Shown piece after piece: positions 1 to 8,300 of a DNA stretch of 12,472 nt. Below the pieces are notes generated by a model. That model searched no databases. It saw only the letters and a list, made by a program, of their open reading frames with translations, and was not told the DNA's origin. Where the stretch lies: positions 1 through 12,472 of the forward strand of contig JAITPL010000093.1 in the NCBI GenBank assembly GCA_031289445.1, written 5' to 3'. A program made the position numbers and the translations under genes. The DNA is from Tannerella sp. (GTDB lineage: Bacteria > Bacteroidota > Bacteroidia > Bacteroidales > Tannerellaceae). Position 1 is the stretch's first letter; every line of letters begins with the position of its first letter.

Positions 1-1
1 C

Positions 2-406
2 CGACGGCTCAAGAACGCCTTCCTGCTAAGCAGTCTGATGCTGTTGGCCACGCTCTTTGTACCGCGACTTGGAGGCGAACAGTCCGTCTGGATAAACGGC
101 ATCTACGAATCCGCCGTCATAATACTGGTTTTCCCGCTGATAGTCTATACCGGTGCAAGCGGCGAGGTCAAAAGCCGGTTCGCATCGCGCCTCTGCAAGT
201 TTCTAGGCGACATATCCTATCCGGTCTATCTGGTCAACTACCCTATCATCTATATTTATCTCGGATGGGTTGCAGATACAAAATATCCCTTTGCCGAAGT
301 ATGGCCTGTAGGTCTGCTCGTCTTTGCGGTTACCATACTCGTCTCCTGGCTGCTGATGAAATACGCCGACGAACCTATTCGCCGATGGCTGAAGGAGAAA
401 CTTTGA
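2..406 (+). CDS. Acyltransferase-3 family membrane protein (OafA/YrhL type), C-terminal fragment
   Basis: The reading frame is open from base 2, so this is the 3' end of a gene that starts before the window; the first internal ATG (base 38) is not a start. About 134 residues are visible. They show at least three hydrophobic segments, the C-terminal family signature LGDISYPVYLVNYPI and the closing YADEPIRRWL motif. In this family the multi-pass inner-membrane protein transfers acyl groups (often acetyl) to sugars of surface polysaccharides or to other acceptors; the catalytic His lies near the N-terminus and is not visible, so the substrate cannot be given. The gene ends 10 bases before rnz on the same strand and may be cotranscribed with it. 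The family call is fairly safe, the acceptor unknown. Confidence 0.85.
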   Translation, partial: RRLKNAFLLSSLMLLATLFVPRLGGEQSVWINGIYESAVIILVFPLIVYTGASGEVKSRFASRLCKFLGDISYPVYLVNYPIIYIYLGWVADTKYPFAEVWPVGLLVFAVTILVSWLLMKYADEPIRRWLKEKL

Positions 407-416
407 ATTACCATTC

Positions 417-1361
417 ATGTCTGATTTCAATGTTATGATTATGGGCTGCGGGTCGGCTACACCGACTGTCCGCCATGCTCCCACGGCACAGGTCGTTGAC
501 TTGCGCGACAAGCTCTATCTTATAGATTGCGGCGAAGGTACGCAACTGCAGATGCGACGCTACCGGGTGCGCTTTAACCGGCTCAATAACGTCTTTATCT
601 CGCATCTGCACGGCGACCACTGCTTCGGTTTGCCCGGACTGGTTTCGACGCTCGGCATGCTCGGCCGCACCGGCGAGCTTGTCATTCATGGCCCCGACGG
701 AACGGAGGCTTTTCTGTCGCCAGTTCTCTCACGGTTTTGCAAGGAGCTGCCTTACAAAATCAGCTTCAACACGGTCGATACCGGCAAACACGAACTCGTG
801 ATGGAAGACCGTTCGGTGTCGGTCTATTCCATACCTCTTCATCACCGGATACCTACATGCGGCTATCTTTTCAGGGAGAAGCCCCGCGAGCCGCATATCA
901 TCCGCGAGATGATTGATTTCTACAATGTTCCTTTGCGCGAGATAGCGGAGATTAAGCGGGGCATGGATTTTATTACCGCAGACGGTGTTACAGTGCCTGC
1001 ATCGCGGCTGACCCGACCGGCAGACCCTCCGCGCAGCTATGCATTCTGCTCGGATACGGCTTACTCGCCTGCCATCATACCTATTATAGAGGGCGTCGAT
1101 TGCCTCTACCACGAAGCCACTTTCCTCGAAGCCGATCTGCCCCGCGCTCGCCAGACTTTCCACTCGACCGCGCGTCAGGCCGCCGAGATAGCTGCTCGCG
1201 CAAAGGTTGGAAGCCTCATCCTCGGACATTACTCGGCCCGCTACGAAGACCTCAACGGCTTCCTCTCCGAAGCCTCGCCAATCTTTGCAAACACGCATAT
1301 CTCCGACGAAGGGGAAACGTTTGAAATTCAATTAAAAATTAAAAGAGGGCGATTCAATTAA
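417..1361 (+). CDS. rnz: Ribonuclease Z (tRNA 3' processing endonuclease)
   Basis: A 314-residue metallo-beta-lactamase-fold protein. RNase Z cuts tRNA precursors 3' of the discriminator base in the cytoplasm. The sequence shows the N-terminal GCGSATPT and DCGEGTQLQM motifs, the zinc/catalytic motif HLHGDH at residues 63-68 (Asp67 the expected general base), a metal-binding His in LHHRIPTCGY (about 142-143), Asp213 in FCSDTAY, FHST around His249 and the closing metal ligand His271 in GHYSARY. Spacing fits the classical bacterial enzyme of about 305 residues. The ATG at 417 directly begins the conserved beta strand and lies 10 bases after the upstream stop. The last roughly 11 residues (QLKIKRGRFN) are encoded by an AT-rich intergenic repeat and probably are not part of the ancestral protein. 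The gene converges on the DUF4998 gene. Confidence 0.96.
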   Translation: MSDFNVMIMGCGSATPTVRHAPTAQVVDLRDKLYLIDCGEGTQLQMRRYRVRFNRLNNVFISHLHGDHCFGLPGLVSTLGMLGRTGELVIHGPDGTEAFLSPVLSRFCKELPYKISFNTVDTGKHELVMEDRSVSVYSIPLHHRIPTCGYLFREKPREPHIIREMIDFYNVPLREIAEIKRGMDFITADGVTVPASRLTRPADPPRSYAFCSDTAYSPAIIPIIEGVDCLYHEATFLEADLPRARQTFHSTARQAAEIAARAKVGSLILGHYSARYEDLNGFLSEASPIFANTHISDEGETFEIQLKIKRGRFN

Positions 1362-1410
1362 AAATTAAGAAGTAAAAGGGAGAAGTCAATTAAGAAGTAA
1401 AAATTAAAAG
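1326..1410. repeat. Degenerate AT-rich tandem repeat, period about 25-26 bases
   Basis: The 17-mer ATTCAATTAAAAATTAA occurs at 1326-1342 and exactly again at 1352-1368. The 15-mer AATTAAGAAGTAAAA occurs at 1363-1377 and exactly again at 1388-1402. The copies overlap as a degenerate tandem array rich in AATTAA and GAAGTAAAA, separated by G-rich bits (GAGGGCG, GGGAG, GGCGG). It covers the end of rnz, whose stop codon (1359-1361) lies in the second copy, and the gap behind it. Similar AATTAGAAGTTAG-like sequence appears at 3413-3431 and, inverted, at 9072-9090. Confidence 0.75.
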
Positions 1411-1429
1411 GCGGAGTAATTATAAATTC

Positions 1430-1482
1430 AGTGAACAGCGAACAGCTATTAGCTAATAACCGTTCACTGTTCACTGTTCACT
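1430..1482. terminator. Heptamer-based inverted repeat between convergent genes, possible bidirectional terminator
   Basis: The left arm at 1430-1445 (GTGAACAGCGAACAG core) pairs with the right arm at 1467-1482 (CTGTTCACTGTTCAC core) with one mismatch. Both arms are built of a 7-base unit, GTGAACA or its complement TGTTCAC; the right side carries three units (1462-1481). The 21-base loop holds a perfect 12-base palindrome, TATTAGCTAATA (1447-1458). It lies 3 bases past the stop of the DUF4998 gene and about 70 bases past rnz, where a two-way terminator is expected. There is no clear T run on either side, so termination is inferred from position and structure only. Confidence 0.5.
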
Positions 1483-1485
1483 ACT

Positions 1486-2154
1486 CTATAGTGTATAAAC
1501 TCTTGGCAGGGCGTCAACCTCGTCAAGACCGTTGAGCGGTTTGAAGGTAGTAACCACCGAAATCGCCGTACCGGTTTGAGCGCCGGGAAGCGGTGTTTCG
1601 GTTACATCGTTCTCAACTCTGATTACCTGTGCCGCTCCTGCATCGTCCGTATAATAAACCGTTGTATATTGTATTGTTACCGACTCGACGTCTCCCCAAA
1701 CAATCTTGGTTGTATTGACGGATGCAACCGGTCGATTGTTTAATCCTGCAATATACCTGTTGCCATAGATGTTGACGCTGATTTCGCTGAAGGTGGTATT
1801 CACCGAGTGATGTCCCTCGTTGTCCTGAGTAACAAACTGGAAGACATAAGCGCCTTCGGGAACAGCGAAAGTTAACTCGTGGTAGGTCGGAGTATTATCC
1901 TGACGCGAAACCTGAACTACGGTTGAATCTTTGCCTTCATTCCAGTAGATGACGGTTTTACGGACGCGCGGGTCGGAGTTTATATACCAGTTGACCCGGA
2001 CGCGGTTGTAACCCGGCGAGGCTTTGATTGAATCGACAACCCCTGTATATATCGTTTCACCGCGGTCGATGTATTCCTGATTGATATTGTTCATATCGTC
2101 GCATCCGAAGAAACACAAGCATGTCAAAGTAAGAATTACTATTAAATTTTTCAT
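1486..2154 (-). CDS. DUF4998 domain lipoprotein, probable accessory surface-binding protein of the SusCD operon
   Basis: A 222-residue predicted lipoprotein. The signal peptide MKNLIVILTLTCLCFFGC ends in a lipobox with Cys18, and Asp19-Asp20 follow at once, which fits the acidic surface-export signal known for Bacteroidota lipoproteins. The mature part begins with the DUF4998 pattern, YTGVVDSIKASPGYNRVRV (about residues 36-54), then DPRVRKTVIYWNEGKDS, and is rich in predicted beta strands like two fibronectin-like modules. DUF4998 proteins are known beside SusC/SusD genes and are thought to bind ligand at the cell surface, but no activity is shown by the sequence. It is the last gene of the operon, 12 bases after the DUF4959 gene. 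No further C-terminal ligand-binding domain is present, so it is short compared with multi-domain relatives. Confidence 0.85.
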   Translation of the reverse strand: MKNLIVILTLTCLCFFGCDDMNNINQEYIDRGETIYTGVVDSIKASPGYNRVRVNWYINSDPRVRKTVIYWNEGKDSTVVQVSRQDNTPTYHELTFAVPEGAYVFQFVTQDNEGHHSVNTTFSEISVNIYGNRYIAGLNNRPVASVNTTKIVWGDVESVTIQYTTVYYTDDAGAAQVIRVENDVTETPLPGAQTGTAISVVTTFKPLNGLDEVDALPRVYTL

Positions 2155-2166
2155 ATCTGCATTGTT

Positions 2167-3408
2167 TTAATTGTCAATAAAATCATCTCCATAGAAGGAT
2201 ATTTCCCTAAAGTGTAGAGCAGCCGAGTTAGCCCATGTTTGGGATACCTCAAACCGAACATATCTCACCAGATCCGTTTCGAGTGGTACCGGAAAATCAA
2301 ACCCCGCATCCTGCACGGCCCTGTCCAGTTCATTATACTGTGTGCCGGGCAGCCCCGAAGGCTTTACAACTTCATAATCTCCGATAAGAAACCAGTCGTT
2401 TTTCCAGGCATTGCCTGTCCAATATTCCTTGTCGGATTTGTCGCGCAGGAGTTCATTGGTACCCCAAACTTGGAAAAAGCGGATATTATGCTGACCGTAA
2501 TAATATGTTTCACCTCTGGCATAAAGCACGAAACGGCTGAGTTTGGCTTCTATATCCGTGCCGAAACAGATTGTGAAATGTTGCGGAGGAGTACCTTCGG
2601 GCACTCCCGGCTCTGTATGCCAGATAGTGTTGAGGTCGTTGTCCCAGGTGAACGAGAGCGGGCGTCCGCTTCTGACGGAAGTATTATCTCCCGGCAGCGC
2701 TACTTCAAAGAATTTCTTCTTCTCAAGCATTTCCTCGAAGAAAGGCGACCGTTTCACTGCCAGCGTGTCCGACTTGTTACCCCATTTGTCGCGCAGATAG
2801 ACGCCCCAGAGGCGCTCGTCGGTATTGAAGCCGCGCAAGGAGAAACTGCCTTGTTCTTCGTTATTGAAGGTAATTTCGTAATCTTGCAATACGCCTAAGG
2901 AATCTTCGACCATAAACGAAAAACATATCTCGGTTTGCGTGGGGTTGTCCCATTTGGCGGTGATGCCACCGAAATCGGGTATGACGTCGATAGAGCCGAG
3001 AATGGAGTAGATGGGCGGCGTTGAGGGTGTAAAACTGCGAACGACCGGCGATGATGAGTTTTCGCTGTGGTCAACGAGGTAAAGAGTAATTTCGACCGGA
3101 TTAGTCGAACCAAGTCCCTCGACCAGCAGATAGTTGTTATAGATAGAAGAACGGACTATCCGTTTCACGCCGTTGGAGAGAAATTCGCCTCTCACGTAAG
3201 AGATGTCGGTTTCGGCGGGCAGCTTGAAATAGATCTTTGCGCCGCCGGGGATACTCTCGACCGTAGTTACTTCGAGCGACTGGGGAGGTATCTTGTCGGT
3301 TGGATTAGGCTCGAACTTCGATTCCGCACAGGCAGTTATCAGAAGCGCCGCCAACATTAAAGTACATATAGAACGTAGCATGTTATAAAAATAATTATTT
3401 GCATTCAT
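2167..3408 (-). CDS. DUF4959/DUF5126/DUF5000 lipoprotein, probable surface glycan-binding protein
   Basis: A 413-residue lipoprotein. The lipobox ends at Cys27 (LLITAC) and AES follows. Three modules fit known Bacteroidota families: DUF4959 (about residues 30-130, starting FEPNPTDKIPPQ and containing PGGAKIYFKLP), DUF5126 (about 132-235, with GGITAKWDNP and LWGVYLRDKWGNKSD) and a C-terminal DUF5000 discoidin-like module (about 245-412, with SFTWDNDLNTIWHT, FQVWGTN and VRYVRFEVSQTW). Discoidin-like folds commonly bind sugars, and proteins of this build sit just after SusD in many polysaccharide loci, so a surface glycan-binding role is inferred. The start is uncertain: Met10 (ATG at 3379-3381) would give a more usual 18-residue lipoprotein signal. 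It lies 52 bases after the SusD gene and 12 before the DUF4998 gene. Confidence 0.88.
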   Translation of the reverse strand: MNANNYFYNMLRSICTLMLAALLITACAESKFEPNPTDKIPPQSLEVTTVESIPGGAKIYFKLPAETDISYVRGEFLSNGVKRIVRSSIYNNYLLVEGLGSTNPVEITLYLVDHSENSSSPVVRSFTPSTPPIYSILGSIDVIPDFGGITAKWDNPTQTEICFSFMVEDSLGVLQDYEITFNNEEQGSFSLRGFNTDERLWGVYLRDKWGNKSDTLAVKRSPFFEEMLEKKKFFEVALPGDNTSVRSGRPLSFTWDNDLNTIWHTEPGVPEGTPPQHFTICFGTDIEAKLSRFVLYARGETYYYGQHNIRFFQVWGTNELLRDKSDKEYWTGNAWKNDWFLIGDYEVVKPSGLPGTQYNELDRAVQDAGFDFPVPLETDLVRYVRFEVSQTWANSAALHFREISFYGDDFIDN

Positions 3409-3412
3409 AAAA

Positions 3413-3431
3413 ATAAAATTAGAAGTTAGAA
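3413..3431. repeat. Copy of a short dispersed AT-rich repeat
   Basis: ATAAAATTAGAAGTTAGAA in the 52-base gap between the SusD and DUF4959 genes. The inverse complement of bases 9072-9090, at the end of the RDD gene, matches it at 18 of 19 positions. The rest of this gap (AATTCTCAATTGTCAATTAAA-like) has the same AATT-rich style as the array after rnz. A small inverted repeat GAGAA/TTCTC (3435-3446, two-base loop) is also present. Confidence 0.6.
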
Positions 3432-3460
3432 ATCGAGAAAATTCTCAATTGTCAATTAAA

Positions 3461-5353
3461 TCACCATCCCGGGTTTTGTACCAGATTGGAGTTGACTGTT
3501 AGCGTACTTATCTTGAGAGGCCACAGATAATGTTTCTGATTATATGTACGGTTATCGAGATAAGTTACTATGTTGTAGTATGACAGGTCGGTAGTACCTT
3601 GATAGTTCCAACCTCTGATCGATTCGCTAAAATATTGTGCAGCGTCTTTCCAGCGGCGCAAGTCCCAAAAACGTTCACCTTCAAAAGACAGCTCTATAGC
3701 CCGCTCGCGTTTAATGATTTCGCGCAGGCCCTCCTGATTGTAAGGCTTATTGCGGAAAGCTTGTGCAGCGTTTGCGTAAGCCTCTCTGATTGGCGGAATA
3801 CCGGCGCGAATACGAATGGAATCAATATATCCGTAAACCTGTTCCGAAGGCCCGCTTACTTCGTTGAGCGCCTCGGCATAGAGGAGATACAAATCGGCAA
3901 GCCGTATTATCGGCATGGAATAGCGTCGGGGAGCAGTATAAGATGTTCCGGCAGCGATTTCGTTAGGCACCAGCTTCTTCACATAATAACCGGTCGAGAT
4001 ATGAGAGCCTTCGACCTTGTAGCCGTTAGTTTCGGCGCTTCGGTTTTTAATAACCGTCGGCTCTGTGCTCTGACTTGTGGCGAATTTACCACGGTCGAAG
4101 CCCAGATAAGCATAAAACCTCGGCTCGCGGTAGAAATTCATTTTAGCCGTTACCTCATCCTTACCTATATAGTCGTTATGCCATTCGGCGAGAGCGCCCT
4201 CCGCTTTTTGAGTCTCGAAACGGCGTGTAAGATCCCAGTTCGGGTCTTCATCTATCGGCAGACCGTTGTAAGTATAAAACTGTTCGACGATACTGAGTGT
4301 AGCGCACACTTCCGACACCGAAGTGCCCTCGGTATAGAATTGCGGGCAGCAATATCTTTGCAGTTCCTCCGTACTGTTTGTGGCCGGCCAGATAATTTCG
4401 TCATTATAACGGTCTGTTATAGGGCCTCGCAGCGCATATTCCAGTTTCCTGGCAGCTGAAAGATTCTGAGCGTTTCCGGGCGGATTGTATTGATACAGAC
4501 GATGACCTGCATATTTAGCGACGTCGATGGCTTCTTTGATTGCCGTCGCCGCAAGTTCCCATTTTTTAGGGTCGTAATTGACGGGAAACAGATTAATCTG
4601 ACGATTGTCAACGAACGACGCATAGTCGGCATTGCCGTTGCTGAAAGGACTTGCCGCCCATACCAAGACCTTGGCTTTCATCGCCTTGGCGGCAGCTTGC
4701 GTTATGCGTCCCATCTGCTCGATAGGATTATCCACATTCTCCATCAGCTCGGGCATGGCCTCATCTATCAGTTCGACTATATATGCGGTTACCTCTTCAA
4801 CCGGCTCGCGATATACACGAGTTTCTTCGGGCATCGCATTGACCGCGAAATTTCCCCTTATTATAGGAATAGGGCCGTAGAGTTGCATCAGGAAGAAGTG
4901 AATATAAGCCTTAACGCATTTCACTTCGGCGCGCCACTGTATCATTTCGTACTGTTCGAGGTCGGGCACTTTATTAATATTTTCGAGAAAGATATTGCAA
5001 TCTCTCAGACCGATAAACATATTGCGGCCGTCGCGTGCGCCGTCCCAGTAGTTTTGAATCGGGTCGCTTGACTGCTGTTGTCCGCGTACTATCTTCGAGC
5101 CTGAACGCTCTCTGATTCCGCTATTGTCGATATTCCAGAAGAACTCGTCTCCGCCGACCATTGCAGGGTAAGTGAATACGTTGGCGAAGTTGGGCAGATA
5201 ATTGTAGCATGAGAAGAAGAACTTTTCCGCATTTATTCTGGTCGAGAATGCGTTGTCCATAGTTGCCGTTCCTTCGGGCACTACATTAAGAAAGTCACAA
5301 CTCGATGTAGCTGTGAGCAGTCCGATCATTAAAAGTTTGATATATGATTTCAT
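3461..5353 (-). CDS. SusD/RagB family outer-membrane lipoprotein
   Basis: A 630-residue surface lipoprotein that should form the lid of the SusC transporter and bind its ligand. The signal peptide ends at the lipobox TSSC (Cys19) followed by DFLNVVPEGTAT, the typical SusD opening. A SusD N-terminal domain spans about residues 20-230 (NAFSTRINAEKFFFSCYNYLP; then WRAEVKCVKAYIHFFLMQLYGPIPII, a TPR-like helix typical of the family). The C-terminal SusD/RagB domain spans about 320-630 and includes MPIIRLADLYLLYAEALNE, INE-type helices, the RERAIELSFEGERFWDLRRW motif and the closing YLWPLKI...LVQNPGW. Length is at the upper side for the family. The start lies 12 bases after the SusC stop, so the two are surely cotranscribed. 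The ligand cannot be read from the sequence. Confidence 0.97.
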   Translation of the reverse strand: MKSYIKLLMIGLLTATSSCDFLNVVPEGTATMDNAFSTRINAEKFFFSCYNYLPNFANVFTYPAMVGGDEFFWNIDNSGIRERSGSKIVRGQQQSSDPIQNYWDGARDGRNMFIGLRDCNIFLENINKVPDLEQYEMIQWRAEVKCVKAYIHFFLMQLYGPIPIIRGNFAVNAMPEETRVYREPVEEVTAYIVELIDEAMPELMENVDNPIEQMGRITQAAAKAMKAKVLVWAASPFSNGNADYASFVDNRQINLFPVNYDPKKWELAATAIKEAIDVAKYAGHRLYQYNPPGNAQNLSAARKLEYALRGPITDRYNDEIIWPATNSTEELQRYCCPQFYTEGTSVSEVCATLSIVEQFYTYNGLPIDEDPNWDLTRRFETQKAEGALAEWHNDYIGKDEVTAKMNFYREPRFYAYLGFDRGKFATSQSTEPTVIKNRSAETNGYKVEGSHISTGYYVKKLVPNEIAAGTSYTAPRRYSMPIIRLADLYLLYAEALNEVSGPSEQVYGYIDSIRIRAGIPPIREAYANAAQAFRNKPYNQEGLREIIKRERAIELSFEGERFWDLRRWKDAAQYFSESIRGWNYQGTTDLSYYNIVTYLDNRTYNQKHYLWPLKISTLTVNSNLVQNPGW

Positions 5354-5365
5354 AAGATATGATGA

Positions 5366-8300
5366 TTAAAAGTTTGCATTAACACCAATGTTTAACACTC
5401 TTTGAAGCGGGTATCCGAGTCCGTTGCCGGCCATTTCGACGTCCCACATCTTGAATCTTGAGAAGAGCAGCAGATTGCTGCCTGAGAAATATACTCTGAA
5501 GCTTTGCAAGCGGAACGGACGAAGCCAGTCCTTTGGCAAGGTATAGCCCACTTCGACGCTTTTAAGTCGCATAAAAGAGCCGTCGCGCATCCACCACGTG
5601 CTTCTCACTTCATTGTTGGCAACATGGCTAGCCGAGAGACGCGGCCAGAGAGCGTAAATATTGCGACTGTCGAGAGTCCAGTGATCGTCTGCCCAGTATT
5701 GCAGCATGGCGCGGTTGGTTTCAAACGGCAAAAGCGTCTGGTCAACACTTCCGTCACTACGGTTGACAAAAGGAGAGGTAGCCGACGGATCGATAAAGAA
5801 TGAAGAGCGAGCCGAGCCTTGAAAAAACACCGAAGCGTCGAGATTCTTATATCCGAATGACAAACCGTAGCCATAAATGATTTCGGGTGTTGTCGGGTAG
5901 CCGATCGGTACCTGGTCGTTTTCATTGATAACGCCGTCGCCGTTGATATCTTTGTATTTAATATCTCCTGCCATGTAACCTTCGAATTGTACAGGCGAAT
6001 TTTTCACTTCGTCGTCGTCGAGGAAAAGGCGTTCGGCGATATATCCGTACTGTTGCGAGATTTTTCTATCAACGTGCGTACGCCAGGGTGTATTGGCATA
6101 ATCCGGCTCTTCGTAGAGGGTGTAATGGCTTGTGGCGTAAGTGAAATTGCCACGCAGCGACGCCCAGATGCTTTTGCCGAAAGATTTGCTGTAGTCCACC
6201 GAAATATCTATTCCGCTGCCGACGGCTTCTCCGATATTGGATGACGGAACGGCTTGCAGTCCCATTGTGGTCGGCACATCGGCGCGAAGTTGAAGTATGT
6301 TGCTGCGCTCTTCGGTGAAATAATCCGCCTGTATCTCAAGGCTGTTCCAGAGATTAAGTTCCAGACCCAGATTCGTCTTGCGGCTTATTTCCCATGTGAT
6401 ATTGGGGTCTTCGTAACGCGAGATGGATATGCCGTTGCGAGTGTATTGAAACTCGTCGCCAAGGGTAAATCCGCGTCCGCCGTCGTTCATGTTTACGTTT
6501 GAGAGATAGAAGAAGCGTTCGTTCGAGTTGCCTATATTATCGTTACCGACAAGTCCGTAAGTGGCTTTAAGTTTGAGTTTTGAAAGCACTTCCTTGTAGG
6601 GTTCCATGAACTCTTCGTTGGTAACAATATATCCTGCGCCGACAGATGGAAAGAAGCCGAAACGCTCGTGCTCGGCAAAGCGCTCCGAGCCGTTGTAGCC
6701 AAAGTTTGCTTCAAGGAAATAGCGGCTTGCATAACCGTAAGTAAGACGGCCTGCCAGACCCAGGTTGCGATGCGGCATCAGCGCTTGAAAATTGCTGTAA
6801 TTGTTATCTCTTGACTCGCGTAAGGTGTAAACCAACATACCTGAAACGTTGTGGTTTTCGCCGATTTCCTTGGCATACGACAGTGCGCTCTCGAAATAGA
6901 GACTGCTCGTTATTTGCAGCCCTATGCCGCTCGTTTGCAGATAGTCGGTACCGTCATTCGGATTAATGGGCACAAGCATATATTTGCTGCGGTCTAAAAA
7001 AGATTGTGTGGCATAATAGAAGAACGGCATGTATGAATTTTGGTTTTCGAGCATCGAGAAGCGGTTGACATTGAACATTCCTCTTATCGAGAGGCCTTCG
7101 GTGATAAAGTTCAAATTCTGTTTAACCTCAAACTGCGCCAGCATGCTTGAGCGGTGATTGGATTTATATCCTCTAAGCATTTCGGAATAGGGATTCAGAT
7201 AATTACCGCTGCCGTAGTTGCCAAAAAGGATATGATTGGCAAAAATCATTGCTTTCGAATCGTCCGGCTCATAGTAGGGCAAGAAGTATGTAGGATTGGC
7301 ATTTCGTGCTTTCTTGTAGAGGTCCGAGCCTCCGTCTATAGGGCCTGAATAGTCATCGAACGAGCCGTGCAGACGAATGATTGCTTCGGTCGTTTTGGAG
7401 AGGTTGACGTTAACGTTCGAGCGGAGCACATACCTGTCCACGTCGATATTGTTATTGAAGCTGTTGCGTTTGTCAACGTTGATTATACCGTTGTCTTTCG
7501 AATACGAAGCGGCCACGTAATAGCGTGCTATTGTGCCGCCGCCGCTGATATTCATGTTGTAGCGATGGTTGATTGTGTAATTGTTGAAGAGCATCTTCAT
7601 CCAATCGACCGTCGGATAAAGGACCGGGTCGGCGCCGAGTTCGGTCTTTGCAATTTTCACTTCCGAGTAGGGCAGCATGGCCATCGGGTCGCGGGTAACG
7701 ACTGCTTCGTTATGCAGTTTCATGTAGGTAATAGGGTCAGCCAGAGCGACATTTTCAGTGTTCGACGAGTGCGACATCTCGGCGCGAAACTGTATCTTCA
7801 CCGCGCCTTCGGTACCTTCGCGCGTTGTTACCAGGATAACGCCGTTAGCGCCTCGCGCACCGTAGAGAGCCGTTGCATTAGCGTCTTTCATTACCGAAAA
7901 ACTTGCTATATCATCAGCCGTCAATCGTGCCAGATCGCTCGATTCCATTTCTACTCCGTCGATCAGTATCAGCGGGTCTTTCTTTCCTGTACCGAAAGTA
8001 GTTACGCCGCGGATAAAGAACTCGGCGTTATCGGCGTCGAGACCAGGCTCACCGCTGCGTTGATACGAAATCAATCCTGCAATACGTCCGGCCAAAGCGG
8101 TGGTCAGGTTGTTGGTCGGTACTTTGAGGTCTTTGGTGTTGAGGGTCGATACGGAGGCTATGACGCTCTCTTTCTTCTGTTTACCGAAGGCCACGACCGT
8201 TACCTCGTCCAGTTCATTCGGTTTGATTTGCAACTGAATGTTGAATACTTTCTGCTCGCCTACCGGCACGCTTGCCGTTTGGTAGCCGATGAAGTCCACT

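Noticed and set aside
729..1331. 200-codon open frame on the minus strand
   Set aside because: Antisense to rnz, whose catalytic motifs are complete; no features of its own.
1431..1481. CRISPR-like array of heptamers
   Set aside because: Units of 7 bases without spacers and in opposite orientation form a hairpin, not a repeat-spacer array; no cas gene is near.
3599..4459. 286-codon open frame on the plus strand
   Set aside because: Antisense to the SusD gene, no family features and an unlikely composition.
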